Shown: piece after piece, positions 1 to 8,068 of the stretch
Layout of the letters: every line of letters begins with the position of its first letter
Numbering within the stretch: position 1 is the first letter of the stretch
Notes under the pieces: model-generated
Database searches by the model: none
What the model saw: only the letters and a program-made list of their open reading frames with translations
What the model was told of the DNA's origin: nothing
Translations under genes and position numbers: made by a program
Assembly: GCF_900116195.1 (NCBI RefSeq)
Contig: NZ_FOZW01000019.1
Span: 1 to 64,000, forward strand
Direction: 5' to 3'
DNA: 64,000 nt
From: Alloyangia pacifica
Lineage (GTDB): Bacteria; Pseudomonadota; Alphaproteobacteria; Rhodobacterales; Rhodobacteraceae

Positions 1-2093
1 CGGAACGCATCATCGACGTAGGTGAAGCTGCCAGCCCCGTCGGTGAAGTCCCACTCCAGCGGGGCTATGGGCGCGGGGGAACTGTCGAGTGTCAGTTCCG
101 GGCCCTGAACGGTTGCTGTGGCGCCGGCCTCGTCGGTTGCGGTGACGGTCACGGTGAGAGTGCCGTCGGCAAGCGGTGACAGGTCGAGGGTGATCTGACC
201 ATCGGCGGCGAGCGTGCCGACGACGGTATCGCTGCCGTCGGAGACGACGATTTCGGCGGCGGCGTCGGAATCGATGCCGGTGATGGTGAAGGCGACGGCA
301 TCGGAGGTGGCAGCGGTGATTTCGGTCTGCGCGATGCTGACCGCGAGATTTCCGTCGTCGTCACCGGTTGCGGGAACGCGCAGCATCTCGGGCCCCTGGG
401 CGGTGGCGGTGTTGCCCTCGCCATCGGTCGCGGTGACGCTGGTGGTAAGCGTGCCCTCCGCGAGCGTCGACAGGTCGAGAACGACCTCGCCGTCCGAGCC
501 CGAAGTTCCCGAGGCCGTGTTGTCGCCGTCGGACACGATGACCTCGGCGGTTGCGTCCGCGTCGAGCCCTGAGATGACGAAGATGACGTTGCCGGCTTCG
601 TTGGCATCGATGATGAGGTCGGGGGCGCTGAGCGCGAGATTTCCGTCATCATCGGCGGGGGAGGGGTCCGAGAGCGTGAGCTGCACGCTGTCGAACTCGA
701 TGGTCGCGACCTCATTCGGGCGGGAGCGCTGGTTGAGGTAGCCGCCGAGGACAATGTCGTGACCACCCGCGCCGAGCTCGCCGAGCTCGAGGACGACCTC
801 GACAAAGCCGGTGTCGAGGGTCTCATCGTCGTCGTCGGTGGCCTCCAGCAGGTCGATGACGTATTCGGTGCCGTCGATCAGCACCAGGACCTCCGCGTAT
901 TCCCCGGCGTCGAGATCGGCGCTCAGCGCCAGGCGGTAGCGCAGCGTGAGCGTGCCAGCCTGCCCGGCGAGGCTGTCGAAGCCCTGGCTCCAGCCGCCGG
1001 AGATATCGGAGACGGTGGCGCGCAGAGATTGCCCGCCGAGGGTGACGCGGAGCAGACCGCTCTCCGCCGCGCCGCTCGCGTAATCCGGCTGGTCCGTGCC
1101 ACGGAACGCATCATCGACGTAGGTGAAGCTGTCAGCCCCGTCGGCAAAATCTTCATAGACCGGAATTCCGACGACGACCGTAACATCGCCCTCGTTCGAT
1201 GTCTCCGTTTCGTTCGAGACAGTGTAGCTGAATGTGTCGAAACCGCTGTACCCACTGTCCGGAGTGTAGGTGATGCGTCCACTCGTGGGGTCGACGCTCA
1301 CCATGCCATGCTCGGGGGGGCGGACAATGCTCACCGTCTCGGCGAGGAGCACGTTTCCCATGATGCCGTCATTTGCGACTACATCGATCTCAGCTGCGCC
1401 GTTGCGGCTGACGCGAAGCTCGTCCTCGACCGCGACCGGCGCTGTGCGAGGCGTGTAGCTTAGGTCCGAATAGGACGCGGTGGTGGAGACGCCATGTGAT
1501 GGCGTTCCGGTGAAGCTGTTGGCTCCAGTCCAAATGTTCAAGTAGATATAGGAGGGCTCGGAAGGGAAGCCGATATCGGATGTTGTGACGGACCACAGTT
1601 CGACGCCGTCGGCATACCAGGTTATGGAATCCGGTTGCCAATCGAAGGAGTATTGGTGGAACCCTTCGGCGGCGTCAAAGCCAAGGTCGACGATCACGTT
1701 CTCGTCGCCATCAGGAGTGTAGTACGACAGGAGCACCCTTGTCGTGTCAGCCCCAAGGAATTCGAAATCGATCTCGCTTCTCGCCGTCCCGTGCGGCGCG
1801 CCGGTATAGGTGAAGAAACTGCTGAGGGTCCCATCGTCCGGCGAGGCCTGCATCGTCACTTCATAGAGGCCGTAGAAATATCGCTCCTGCGTTCGGACTT
1901 CGCCTCCCGTATAATCTTTGCCGCTCGTGTCCGTGCCGTCGAGAAGTGCGGACAGGACTCCATCGGACAGGAATATATAGTCAGGAGAAAATGCGGTATC
2001 TATCCAATCCTGAGAGTTGGCGTAATTTGATATGAGCCAGTCTTCTGAGCTCAAATCGGAAAAATCGGTATTAAATGCATTGTACTTTGGCAT
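1..2093 (-). CDS. Secreted GH16 glycanase with repeat modules (3' end outside window)
   Basis: The gene runs off the left edge, giving 697 codons from an ATG at 2093. Residues 1 to about 215 form a glycoside hydrolase family 16 domain with the catalytic signature EIDFE at residues 107-111 (nucleophile E107, acid/base E111). Next come a cadherin-like Big_9 module, a beta-sandwich module, and two Ig-like repeats of about 90 residues that each begin DDDGNLA. A second copy of the beta-sandwich module starts at the edge. There is no N-terminal signal peptide. ExsH-type EPS depolymerases look similar and leave by type I secretion with a C-terminal RTX signal, which here would lie outside the window. 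Likely role: trimming the EPS made by this locus. The GH16 call is firm; substrate and export route are inferred. Confidence 0.88.
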   Translation of the reverse strand, partial: MPKYNAFNTDFSDLSSEDWLISNYANSQDWIDTAFSPDYIFLSDGVLSALLDGTDTSGKDYTGGEVRTQERYFYGLYEVTMQASPDDGTLSSFFTYTGAPHGTARSEIDFEFLGADTTRVLLSYYTPDGDENVIVDLGFDAAEGFHQYSFDWQPDSITWYADGVELWSVTTSDIGFPSEPSYIYLNIWTGANSFTGTPSHGVSTTASYSDLSYTPRTAPVAVEDELRVSRNGAAEIDVVANDGIMGNVLLAETVSIVRPPEHGMVSVDPTSGRITYTPDSGYSGFDTFSYTVSNETETSNEGDVTVVVGIPVYEDFADGADSFTYVDDAFRGTDQPDYASGAAESGLLRVTLGGQSLRATVSDISGGWSQGFDSLAGQAGTLTLRYRLALSADLDAGEYAEVLVLIDGTEYVIDLLEATDDDDETLDTGFVEVVLELGELGAGGHDIVLGGYLNQRSRPNEVATIEFDSVQLTLSDPSPADDDGNLALSAPDLIIDANEAGNVIFVISGLDADATAEVIVSDGDNTASGTSGSDGEVVLDLSTLAEGTLTTSVTATDGEGNTATAQGPEMLRVPATGDDDGNLAVSIAQTEITAATSDAVAFTITGIDSDAAAEIVVSDGSDTVVGTLAADGQITLDLSPLADGTLTVTVTATDEAGATATVQGPELTLDSSPAPIAPLEWDFTDGAGSFTYVDDAF

Positions 2094-2194
2094 GTTTGCT
2101 CCGTTGAAAATTTCATGAGAAGAACGGAGGGGTGTTCAAGATGTTTTGTGTGGTATGTGGGATTTATGATATGAAACAAAGTAGTAAAAGTCAG

Positions 2195-2209
2195 GGCGCC
2201 TAATGCGCC
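2195..2209 (-). terminator. Hairpin between operon end and GH16 gene
   Basis: GGCGC and GCGCC form a 5-bp stem with a 5-nt loop. On the minus strand the sequence after it is T-rich (TGACTTTTACTACTTTG). It lies downstream of the 68-aa membrane protein gene and upstream of the GH16 gene, both on the minus strand. A weak terminator is plausible. The rest of 2094-2350 is AT-rich and has no credible gene, so it probably also holds the GH16 promoter. Confidence 0.4.
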
Positions 2210-2350
2210 GTTTAGCTTGAGTGTTTAGGATATCTTTATGTGGAATATTTCTGACCGAATTTGGAAATTTTCGTGAGGTTGTGCGTCGGTTGATTTTCTG
2301 TCGCCTGCAATGTCGGCGCCATATGGATCCGGGAGATATGGCGAGTGAAT

Positions 2351-2557
2351 CTAGCCATCTGTTCGGCCGTGCTTCATCGCTTCGGCAGTTGCGATTTTAG
2401 AGGAGTCATGCGTGGCGCGCTTTCGTCCAAATAGAAGTATTGAGAGTAGGAATAAAAGGGTGAATCCAGTGATGGTATAGAAACTTGCCGGAAAATAGGT
2501 GCGAGTGCCCAAAATGAGCGCGACAGCGACAAAGATCTTGATGAGCATAGAAGGCAT
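2351..2557 (-). CDS. Small two-TM membrane protein (68 aa), unknown
   Basis: I do not recognise this protein. It has two hydrophobic helices, about residues 3-21 and 26-44, followed by a basic and polar tail (FGRKRATHDSSK). The start is well supported by the Shine-Dalgarno AAGGAG five bases before the ATG at 2557. It lies 10 bp after the GMC small-subunit gene and is probably the last gene of that operon. A competing reading frame (2374-2625, same strand) has no comparable ribosome site. It may be a small partner or membrane anchor for the dehydrogenase complex, by position only. Confidence 0.6.
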   Translation of the reverse strand: MPSMLIKIFVAVALILGTRTYFPASFYTITGFTLLFLLSILLFGRKRATHDSSKIATAEAMKHGRTDG

Positions 2558-2567
2558 TTCTTCTCCT

Positions 2568-3029
2568 TTATGAATATCGAGTATCGCTGTCTCGCCTCGC
2601 TTCGCTCAGCGCAATGATCGCACATGTGAGGGCTTCTGTTTCAGTCAGCATCCATCCGTCCACATAGTGCATCTTCTCTTGCCGGAGGTCCTCCAAAACG
2701 AGGTTGGAGATCTGTTTCAAGAGATCGGGATTCCCAGTTGCCGGTGTAGGTTGCGCGCGAGCGGAGAGCCTCTGTTGCAAGTCGTCGAGTGAAGTGAGTG
2801 ACTGAAGGGATTCCAGCACTTTTCGGCCGATGACCCTTGCGCTCGGGCCCGGCAGTAATTGTGAAAGCGCAAGGGCCGGGGAACTTGCTGCTGGCGCATG
2901 CTGCGAGGCAATGCTGGTCGATGGGCATGCGCCCAATGCACATCCCGCAAGTGCCATAACCAGCATGGTTCTTCGGTCCGTGGCGAACGATGCCTCGCTA
3001 TGGGCTTCAAATCGGTCAGATTGACTCAT
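2568..3029 (-). CDS. Tat/lipoprotein-type small subunit of a GMC sugar dehydrogenase (153 aa)
   Basis: The start codon at 3029 overlaps the stop of the GMC dehydrogenase gene as ATGA, so the two are translationally coupled. The N-terminus has a twin-arginine-like motif (TDRRTML, about residues 18-24), a hydrophobic stretch, and a lipobox-like LAGC. The remainder is helical and ends in an aromatic WMLTETEA stretch. In known FAD-dependent fructose, sorbitol and glucose dehydrogenases a small Tat-bearing subunit escorts the folded flavoprotein to the periplasm, and this gene fits that role. The family assignment is tentative because similarity is low. A longer frame reaching 3293 only runs antisense... 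to nothing of its own: it overlaps the GMC coding region and was rejected as a start. Confidence 0.65.
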   Translation of the reverse strand: MSQSDRFEAHSEASFATDRRTMLVMALAGCALGACPSTSIASQHAPAASSPALALSQLLPGPSARVIGRKVLESLQSLTSLDDLQQRLSARAQPTPATGNPDLLKQISNLVLEDLRQEKMHYVDGWMLTETEALTCAIIALSEARRDSDTRYS

Positions 3030-4624
3030 GGCTGCCCCTCTGCAAGTCGCGCCTTCAGGTGATCGGCAAGTCGGACTGCCAGCGCGACGATGGTCAGCGT
3101 AGGTGTCGCGTGGCCTTGCGTCGGGAATACTGCGCTTCCCGCAACGAAGAGGTTGGAAATGCCGTGGACCCGGCAGTTCTCGTCTACAACGCCATGCTTT
3201 GGGTCCTCGGACATCCGCGTCGTTCCGGTATGGTGTTTGCCGTAGGTCGTTGGCTTGGGCCAGTCGTAGTCTTCGCGGAAAAGCACTGACCAAGCGCGAC
3301 CGTATCCGAGGCGCGCGAGTTCGGCGGCGAGCACCTCGGTCGCCCGCCGATTTGCCGCAAGATCCGCGTTGGTCAACCGCCAGTCGAGCGCGATACGTCT
3401 TTGGCCGAAAATATCGTCCCGGTCTGCGGTCAGCAGAACCCTGCTGTCAGGGTTTGGCAAGCTTTCGACCGAGAGCCATGGCTCTATCCAGTCGCGTCGA
3501 ATGAGGTCTTCCTCACTGCGGAGAAGGGTTCGGTAGACTTCGTTGGTCAATCCGTCCAAGTCGGACAAGACGTTTGCGAGGTGCCATCGCAGATTATCGG
3601 GTGCATGTCCCTTCTCGAGAGCGCGCTTGATGGTCGTAGCCGAACTCTGACCTGGCGAGCCGGTCTCTTCGTGGAAAAAGATAAATCTGAAATTCGGAAG
3701 TTGCTCAGCCCGGAGAAGGTCTTCGCTCGCTCTGATCGCGCAGCGCATGTAGTGCTCACCGACCGGATGCTCTTCTGTGTAGATTCTGAATTGGCTGTTG
3801 TCCCTTGCCACCATCGCCTGAAGTGCAGGGCGGAACGATACGTGATCCATGAAATAGCGACCGACAAGATCGTTGCTATTCCCCAGGCCTCGGGTTTCGA
3901 CATTGTCGGAGAGCAGCAGGAGGCGTGCCGTTTCGGCGGCGCCCTGTGCCAGCACAAAGAGCTTTGCTTGTACCTCGAAGGCCGGGCCATCTATGCCAGC
4001 TACCCTAAGGCCGGTGACCTGCGAGGCCGTATCATCGGTCAGGATTTCGAGCACGGTGGCGTTGAGCACCAAAGAAATGTCCGAAGCTTGCTTCAATCTG
4101 TCTTCATAGACGTAGCCGAACTGTGTAGGCGGGCTCAAAGCGTAGAGATAACTGGTCAGCTTGCTTTCATCGAAAGCGATCGGGTGGTCGGGAATCTTCG
4201 AGAAATGTTCGGACGTATCGTAAAGGGTATCACTGGGTGTTTCGACCAACTCTTGGGCAGCGGGATAGTACAGGTCCAGATCGCTGCGGCTGATTGGCCA
4301 TCCGGAATGCGGAATTCCCGGACGAGCCTCAAAATCGATGGGGTCTAGCGGCATGCAATTTCCCGCCCAATGATTGGTCGAGCCGCCGAGCATCCGCAAC
4401 CGGGCCTCGTTCAGGGGATCGGCGGGGTGCCCGATATTTTCTCCTGCGTACAGCGATTGCGCACGTTCATCGTAACCGTCGAAACCGCTTTCGAGCACCA
4501 AGATTTTGGCGCCATTGCCAGACATCTTGAGAGCAATAGAAATGCCCGCGGCGCCGCCACCGACGATGCACACATCGGCGTCCAATTTAGAAGCGTTTGA
4601 GAGATTTCCAGAGTGGAAGATCAT
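3026..4624 (-). CDS. GMC-family FAD-dependent oxidoreductase 1 (532 aa)
   Basis: The N-terminal Rossmann FAD motif (VCIVGGGAAG, about residues 19-28) and the C-terminal GMC domain are clear. The latter has a His-His pair (GKHHTGT) and the closing block TQGHATPT, typical of glucose-methanol-choline oxidoreductases and FAD sugar dehydrogenases. It has no signal peptide, and no cysteine cluster like that of the GMC enzyme at 46.1 kb. Export as a folded complex with the coupled small subunit is likely. It lies 37 bp downstream of the acyltransferase in a minus-strand operon with a sulfotransferase, so oxidation of an EPS sugar or precursor is a reasonable guess. The substrate is unknown. Confidence 0.85.
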   Translation of the reverse strand: MIFHSGNLSNASKLDADVCIVGGGAAGISIALKMSGNGAKILVLESGFDGYDERAQSLYAGENIGHPADPLNEARLRMLGGSTNHWAGNCMPLDPIDFEARPGIPHSGWPISRSDLDLYYPAAQELVETPSDTLYDTSEHFSKIPDHPIAFDESKLTSYLYALSPPTQFGYVYEDRLKQASDISLVLNATVLEILTDDTASQVTGLRVAGIDGPAFEVQAKLFVLAQGAAETARLLLLSDNVETRGLGNSNDLVGRYFMDHVSFRPALQAMVARDNSQFRIYTEEHPVGEHYMRCAIRASEDLLRAEQLPNFRFIFFHEETGSPGQSSATTIKRALEKGHAPDNLRWHLANVLSDLDGLTNEVYRTLLRSEEDLIRRDWIEPWLSVESLPNPDSRVLLTADRDDIFGQRRIALDWRLTNADLAANRRATEVLAAELARLGYGRAWSVLFREDYDWPKPTTYGKHHTGTTRMSEDPKHGVVDENCRVHGISNLFVAGSAVFPTQGHATPTLTIVALAVRLADHLKARLAEGQP

Positions 4625-4661
4625 TAAACTTTACCCATATCTCAATTGCGCACGCGGCCGC

Positions 4662-5450
4662 TCAAAATCTTTCCCCGATCTGCCGTGCGGGAATGCCGCC
4701 CATGATTGCGTTTTCCGGAACGTCTGATGTGACAACGCTTCCAGCACCAAGAATTGCGCCGCTTCCAACCCTGACACCGTCGAGAACGCGTACGCCTGCG
4801 CCTACCCATACGTCGGAGCCCAACCGCACCGGGCCTCTGGTCACGAGGCCCTGACGAACCATCGGTTCGGACCCCAGCCTAGTCCTGTAACGGCCCCCGC
4901 CGAAATAGCATTGCCCTGCGATGATCGCGTGGTCGCCGATCTCGATACCAGACACCGCCGAGAACGTGGTCTGGCTGCCGATCGAGCAGTGCCGGCCCAA
5001 GCTCAGTTGGTTCTGCTTGACGACCATGACCACGTCGCGGGCGATCAACGTGCCTTCTCCGATTGTCAGGCCACCGGGTTCCGAGGAACCGCGCGCATCG
5101 AGGGTGCAATTGTCGTCAATCGCCACGTTGTTGTGCAGAACGATCCGGTTGGGGCATCTGAGGATCAGGTTTCGGCCAAAGGTCACGCCCTTTCCGGCTT
5201 CGCCAAAGAGCGGAGGCAGAAACCATTTGCGTGCTGCGTATCCGAGAGCTCCGGGCATCCCGACCGCGAGCCACATTGCGGCCTCATAGCGAAGCAAGGG
5301 CCCAATCCCGGACGTGCCGACAAAGAACCTTTGATACTTCCGCAGCGCAGAGCTTTCTTCGGAGAGTGCCTCGATCACCCGGTCCTTTTCAACAGAAGCG
5401 CTTTGCTCAAAACCAATGGGACGCTCGGCAGTGTCATGTTTCATGTTCAT
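4662..5450 (-). CDS. Left-handed beta-helix (hexapeptide) acyltransferase (262 aa)
   Basis: The C-terminal half carries repeated hexapeptide units, including IGEGTLIARDVV, LGRHCSIGSQT, LGSDVWVGAGVRV and VGSGAILGAGSVV, ending GGIPARQIGERF. This is the LbH fold of WcaF/MaeB-type O-acetyltransferases. The N-terminal 90 residues contain a hydrophobic stretch. The ATG at 5450 overlaps the sulfotransferase stop as ATGA, which decides the start against a longer frame reaching 5705. It probably transfers acetyl or another acyl group from CoA to a sugar of the EPS repeat. Acceptor and acyl donor cannot be read from sequence. Confidence 0.82.
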   Translation of the reverse strand: MNMKHDTAERPIGFEQSASVEKDRVIEALSEESSALRKYQRFFVGTSGIGPLLRYEAAMWLAVGMPGALGYAARKWFLPPLFGEAGKGVTFGRNLILRCPNRIVLHNNVAIDDNCTLDARGSSEPGGLTIGEGTLIARDVVMVVKQNQLSLGRHCSIGSQTTFSAVSGIEIGDHAIIAGQCYFGGGRYRTRLGSEPMVRQGLVTRGPVRLGSDVWVGAGVRVLDGVRVGSGAILGAGSVVTSDVPENAIMGGIPARQIGERF

Positions 5451-6490
5451 GCGCGGAGCACCTTCCTGCCGCCAACGGCGCGGAGCCGCCACGCGATATC
5501 CCGGCCAAGGTACACGAAGCCTCGGGCATTTCGTGCCGCGCCTGAGATCCGCTTTGCCGGGGCCACGATCCATCTTGCGAACGCCATGGCGCCCGAGCTT
5601 GCCCCGTCTCCGAGAGTCGAAAGCGCGTAGCCTTTCTGTTGCATGATCGAGCCTGCTATGGCCTCGATAAGCCGGACCTCTCGCGCGTGCAGTCCCTGTT
5701 CCCAACGACCGACACTTAGCGGGGAGATCGGCGTTCGAAGCTTTTCGCGATTGCGACTGTCGGTTTTCCAGGGAGATGAGGCTTCGTGGAAGTGAAGCTG
5801 TGAGGGGTCATAGGCTTCGCCGAGGAACGTCATCAGAGTGCAAAGAGTCTCTTCGGGGCGACGGACCAGAGTTTCATATTTCAGCTCGAATACGCGATCG
5901 GAGCTGAAATTTTCCTTTACCTCGGAGCACGCCTGCGAATAGCGGACCCACGCCTTGGCGAAGGGCAAGACGTGATCTCCACCGAAGCGCGCGCGCTTCC
6001 ACGAAAGTGCAACGTCGCGAGGATCGCGTTCAATGCAGATAACCATCGCATCGCTCCAGGCCTCGAGCACATCGCGATGCAAGAGCGTATGGTGAGGCGT
6101 CTTCTCGCCCCAGCGGGGCTTGCCTTGCGCCGCGGCCGCATTGCTGAGAAAGGCGCGTGCGATGGCGCCAAAACTGTTGCCTTCGACATGTGCCAACACC
6201 TCGCGCGGGCGTGGCAGAGGGTTCCAATCGTGTACAACCCCGAACCGTATGATGTCCTCGATCAACCGCAGCTGCGCGTCGCTACTGGACAGATCGCCGT
6301 AGAGCGCACTGCGAGACTGCCATTGGTTGAAGAGATGGGACTCGAACGGGATCGAAATATTGGGGTGGGCGTTGAGTAGCCTGCTCAGCAACGACGTTCC
6401 CGAGCGCGGCGCACCGAAAATCAGGATAGGCCGCTGGCATGTGGTTGCGTCGTCGCGGAAGTCACGGGGCTGCGGTGGCATGGGTGTCAT
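5447..6490 (-). CDS. Sulfotransferase 1, PAPS-dependent (347 aa)
   Basis: The 5'-phosphosulfate loop is clear (FGAPRSGTSLL, about residues 25-35), as is the 3'-phosphate-binding segment (ICIERDPRDVALSW). These place it in the Sulfotransfer_3 family, which moves sulfate from PAPS to a hydroxyl of a carbohydrate. Start at 6490 overlaps the preceding gene's stop as ATGA, and its own stop overlaps the acyltransferase start the same way. It is the first of three sulfotransferases in this locus. A cytoplasmic enzyme acting on lipid-linked repeat units is likely. Confidence 0.85.
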   Translation of the reverse strand: MTPMPPQPRDFRDDATTCQRPILIFGAPRSGTSLLSRLLNAHPNISIPFESHLFNQWQSRSALYGDLSSSDAQLRLIEDIIRFGVVHDWNPLPRPREVLAHVEGNSFGAIARAFLSNAAAAQGKPRWGEKTPHHTLLHRDVLEAWSDAMVICIERDPRDVALSWKRARFGGDHVLPFAKAWVRYSQACSEVKENFSSDRVFELKYETLVRRPEETLCTLMTFLGEAYDPSQLHFHEASSPWKTDSRNREKLRTPISPLSVGRWEQGLHAREVRLIEAIAGSIMQQKGYALSTLGDGASSGAMAFARWIVAPAKRISGAARNARGFVYLGRDIAWRLRAVGGRKVLRA

Positions 6491-7536
6491 GGCAATTCCG
6501 CTTCGACAATTGCGGCTTGCGCGCTTGCGCGCGTATCGCGTCTGAGCGCAAAGGTGACGAACCATGGTGTACTGACAAGGAATTGGAGGCCGAAGGACAT
6601 CAGTCCGACGGAGATACTTGCCTCCGGGGGGATGCCGATGCCTTCAAAGCCGACGATGAGCACCCATTCTCTTACGCACACCCCCCCCACCGAGAAAGGA
6701 AAGATCAGAGCGATCATCAGCAACGGTATCAATACCAGAGCATGACTTAAGGGAACGGCATAGCCGAGGGCGCGATAGAGGAAGATGAACACCATCGTTC
6801 GCGCAAGTGTCATAAGTATGGAAGCCATTAAGGACGGAAGCAGGGCGCGCCAAACGAACTCTGGCCGGTTTATCTGCAACAAGGCCTCGCTCAGTCTCAT
6901 GGCGATGGGTCGCAGCCAGGACGGATTGTTCCTCTCGAGCGTGGACTGACCTTTGAGGAGCACAAAGGCGATCACAGACAGTCCGGCCGTCAGGACCCCA
7001 GCCAGCGGGATCGCGATTTGCCAAAGCGAAGTTGCCGTGGTTGCTCCGAGCGCGACAAGTAAAGTTGCGAAAACAGAGACGATGCGATCGAGCAGTAGGC
7101 TTGTCACCACATTGCCCACCCGCGCTTGGCCGGCGATCCTTCGGTTCTGCTGCGCCAACATTGCGCCGCGCATGACGTCCGGTCCGACTGACGTCGGCAG
7201 CAAGGAGCCTACACCGATCCCCGCGGAAACGATGCCGAAGAGACGCTGCCAGGAAATGCGGTTGTCCGAAAAATCCAGCAGCGCTTTCCATCGCCAAGTG
7301 ATCGCGCACCGTGCGAGAAGGATCGCAAAAGCGGCGAGGGCGAGCCAGATGGGATTTGCTGCCGCGATGCTTCGCAGTACGTCTGGCCAGTTCACCAGTA
7401 GTCCCAGCGTCGCCAAGAGCGCTGCGCTTGCCACAACCTGAAGAGACTTCTTGAGATAGGGACGCAATTTAGACCCCGCGTGCGCGTTCTTGTAAAATGA
7501 ACTTGGAGTAAAAAGAATTTGGAGAAGGGCAACCAC
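6487..7536 (-). CDS. LPG-synthase-TM/UPF0104 integral membrane protein, flippase-like (349 aa)
   Basis: The protein is almost entirely hydrophobic, with about eight predicted helices. The signature GVGSLLPTSVGPDVMRG resembles the conserved G-x-LLP-T-x-G-D block of the PF03706 family (transmembrane domain of lysylphosphatidylglycerol synthase; many members sit in glycan clusters and are suggested lipid or lipid-sugar flippases). It starts the minus-strand operon 7536 to 2351. The listed start is GTG at 7536. A TTG at 7467, just before the first helix, is an equally good candidate with GGGG upstream. Role in EPS export or membrane-lipid handling is inferred from family and position. Confidence 0.75.
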   Translation of the reverse strand: MVALLQILFTPSSFYKNAHAGSKLRPYLKKSLQVVASAALLATLGLLVNWPDVLRSIAAANPIWLALAAFAILLARCAITWRWKALLDFSDNRISWQRLFGIVSAGIGVGSLLPTSVGPDVMRGAMLAQQNRRIAGQARVGNVVTSLLLDRIVSVFATLLVALGATTATSLWQIAIPLAGVLTAGLSVIAFVLLKGQSTLERNNPSWLRPIAMRLSEALLQINRPEFVWRALLPSLMASILMTLARTMVFIFLYRALGYAVPLSHALVLIPLLMIALIFPFSVGGVCVREWVLIVGFEGIGIPPEASISVGLMSFGLQFLVSTPWFVTFALRRDTRASAQAAIVEAELP

Positions 7537-8068
7537 CCCTTCTTCGTCACCCTAGGTATGTGGTCGATCTAGCGTCAAGTTACCTGTCATCGGCCGGCCG
7601 ACCAAATCGCACATTTGCCTGTTTCTCATGCATCGGCGCAGTTGAGAGCGCCAGTTTGTCTCGCGCTAGTTGAAAATTTCTTCGATGCTCCTGATATTGA
7701 CCTGACGAGACTCCCCTCGACGGGTCGGACGTCCAATTTGGACACTTGGCGGCTTAATTTTATTCTGGCTGAGAGATCTTCTCATCGCGGTGGGGGTGAA
7801 TGTTCGGATGCGAGCTGGAGGAAGATCAGGCACAATAGGATATGTTTTTGACTGCGGTTGTCCGCAGGCGGGCGACTTCAATTTATAGCCCTTCACAGTC
7901 CTCGATTGGATAACTTGAGTTCAATAGGTCTGGTTGAATTTTCTGCACTGGTCGCGCATTCATATTTATATTTGAGAATGTTATTTTAGGGATTGTCTTG
8001 ATGTATTTTTGCGTCTCGTTCCTATGCTTGGGGACTGTTGACACTTCGCACTGCACCAGTGGTGCATC
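7537..8068. other. Divergent intergenic region, no gene
   Basis: This 532-bp stretch separates the minus-strand flippase operon from the plus-strand Gfo/Idh gene. It is noticeably more AT-rich than the flanking genes, especially 7900-8040. A TTGACA lies at 8038-8043. I see no convincing protein. Promoters for both directions must lie here, but no -10 could be placed with confidence. Confidence 0.5.
8052..8066. promoter_or_regulatory. Perfect palindrome abutting the Gfo/Idh start
   Basis: TGCACCA, one G, then TGGTGCA: a 7-bp perfect inverted repeat ending 2 bp before the possible TTG start at 8069 and 8 bp before the alternative GTG at 8075. Its size and position suit an operator or an RNA hairpin over the ribosome site. 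No regulator is identified. Confidence 0.4.

Noticed and set aside
3030-3293. N-terminal extension of the GMC small subunit
   Set aside because: Lies within the GMC coding region; ATGA overlap and the Tat-like signal fix the start at 3029.
5451-5705. N-terminal extension of the acyltransferase
   Set aside because: Lies in the sulfotransferase coding region; ATGA overlap at 5447-5450 gives a better start.
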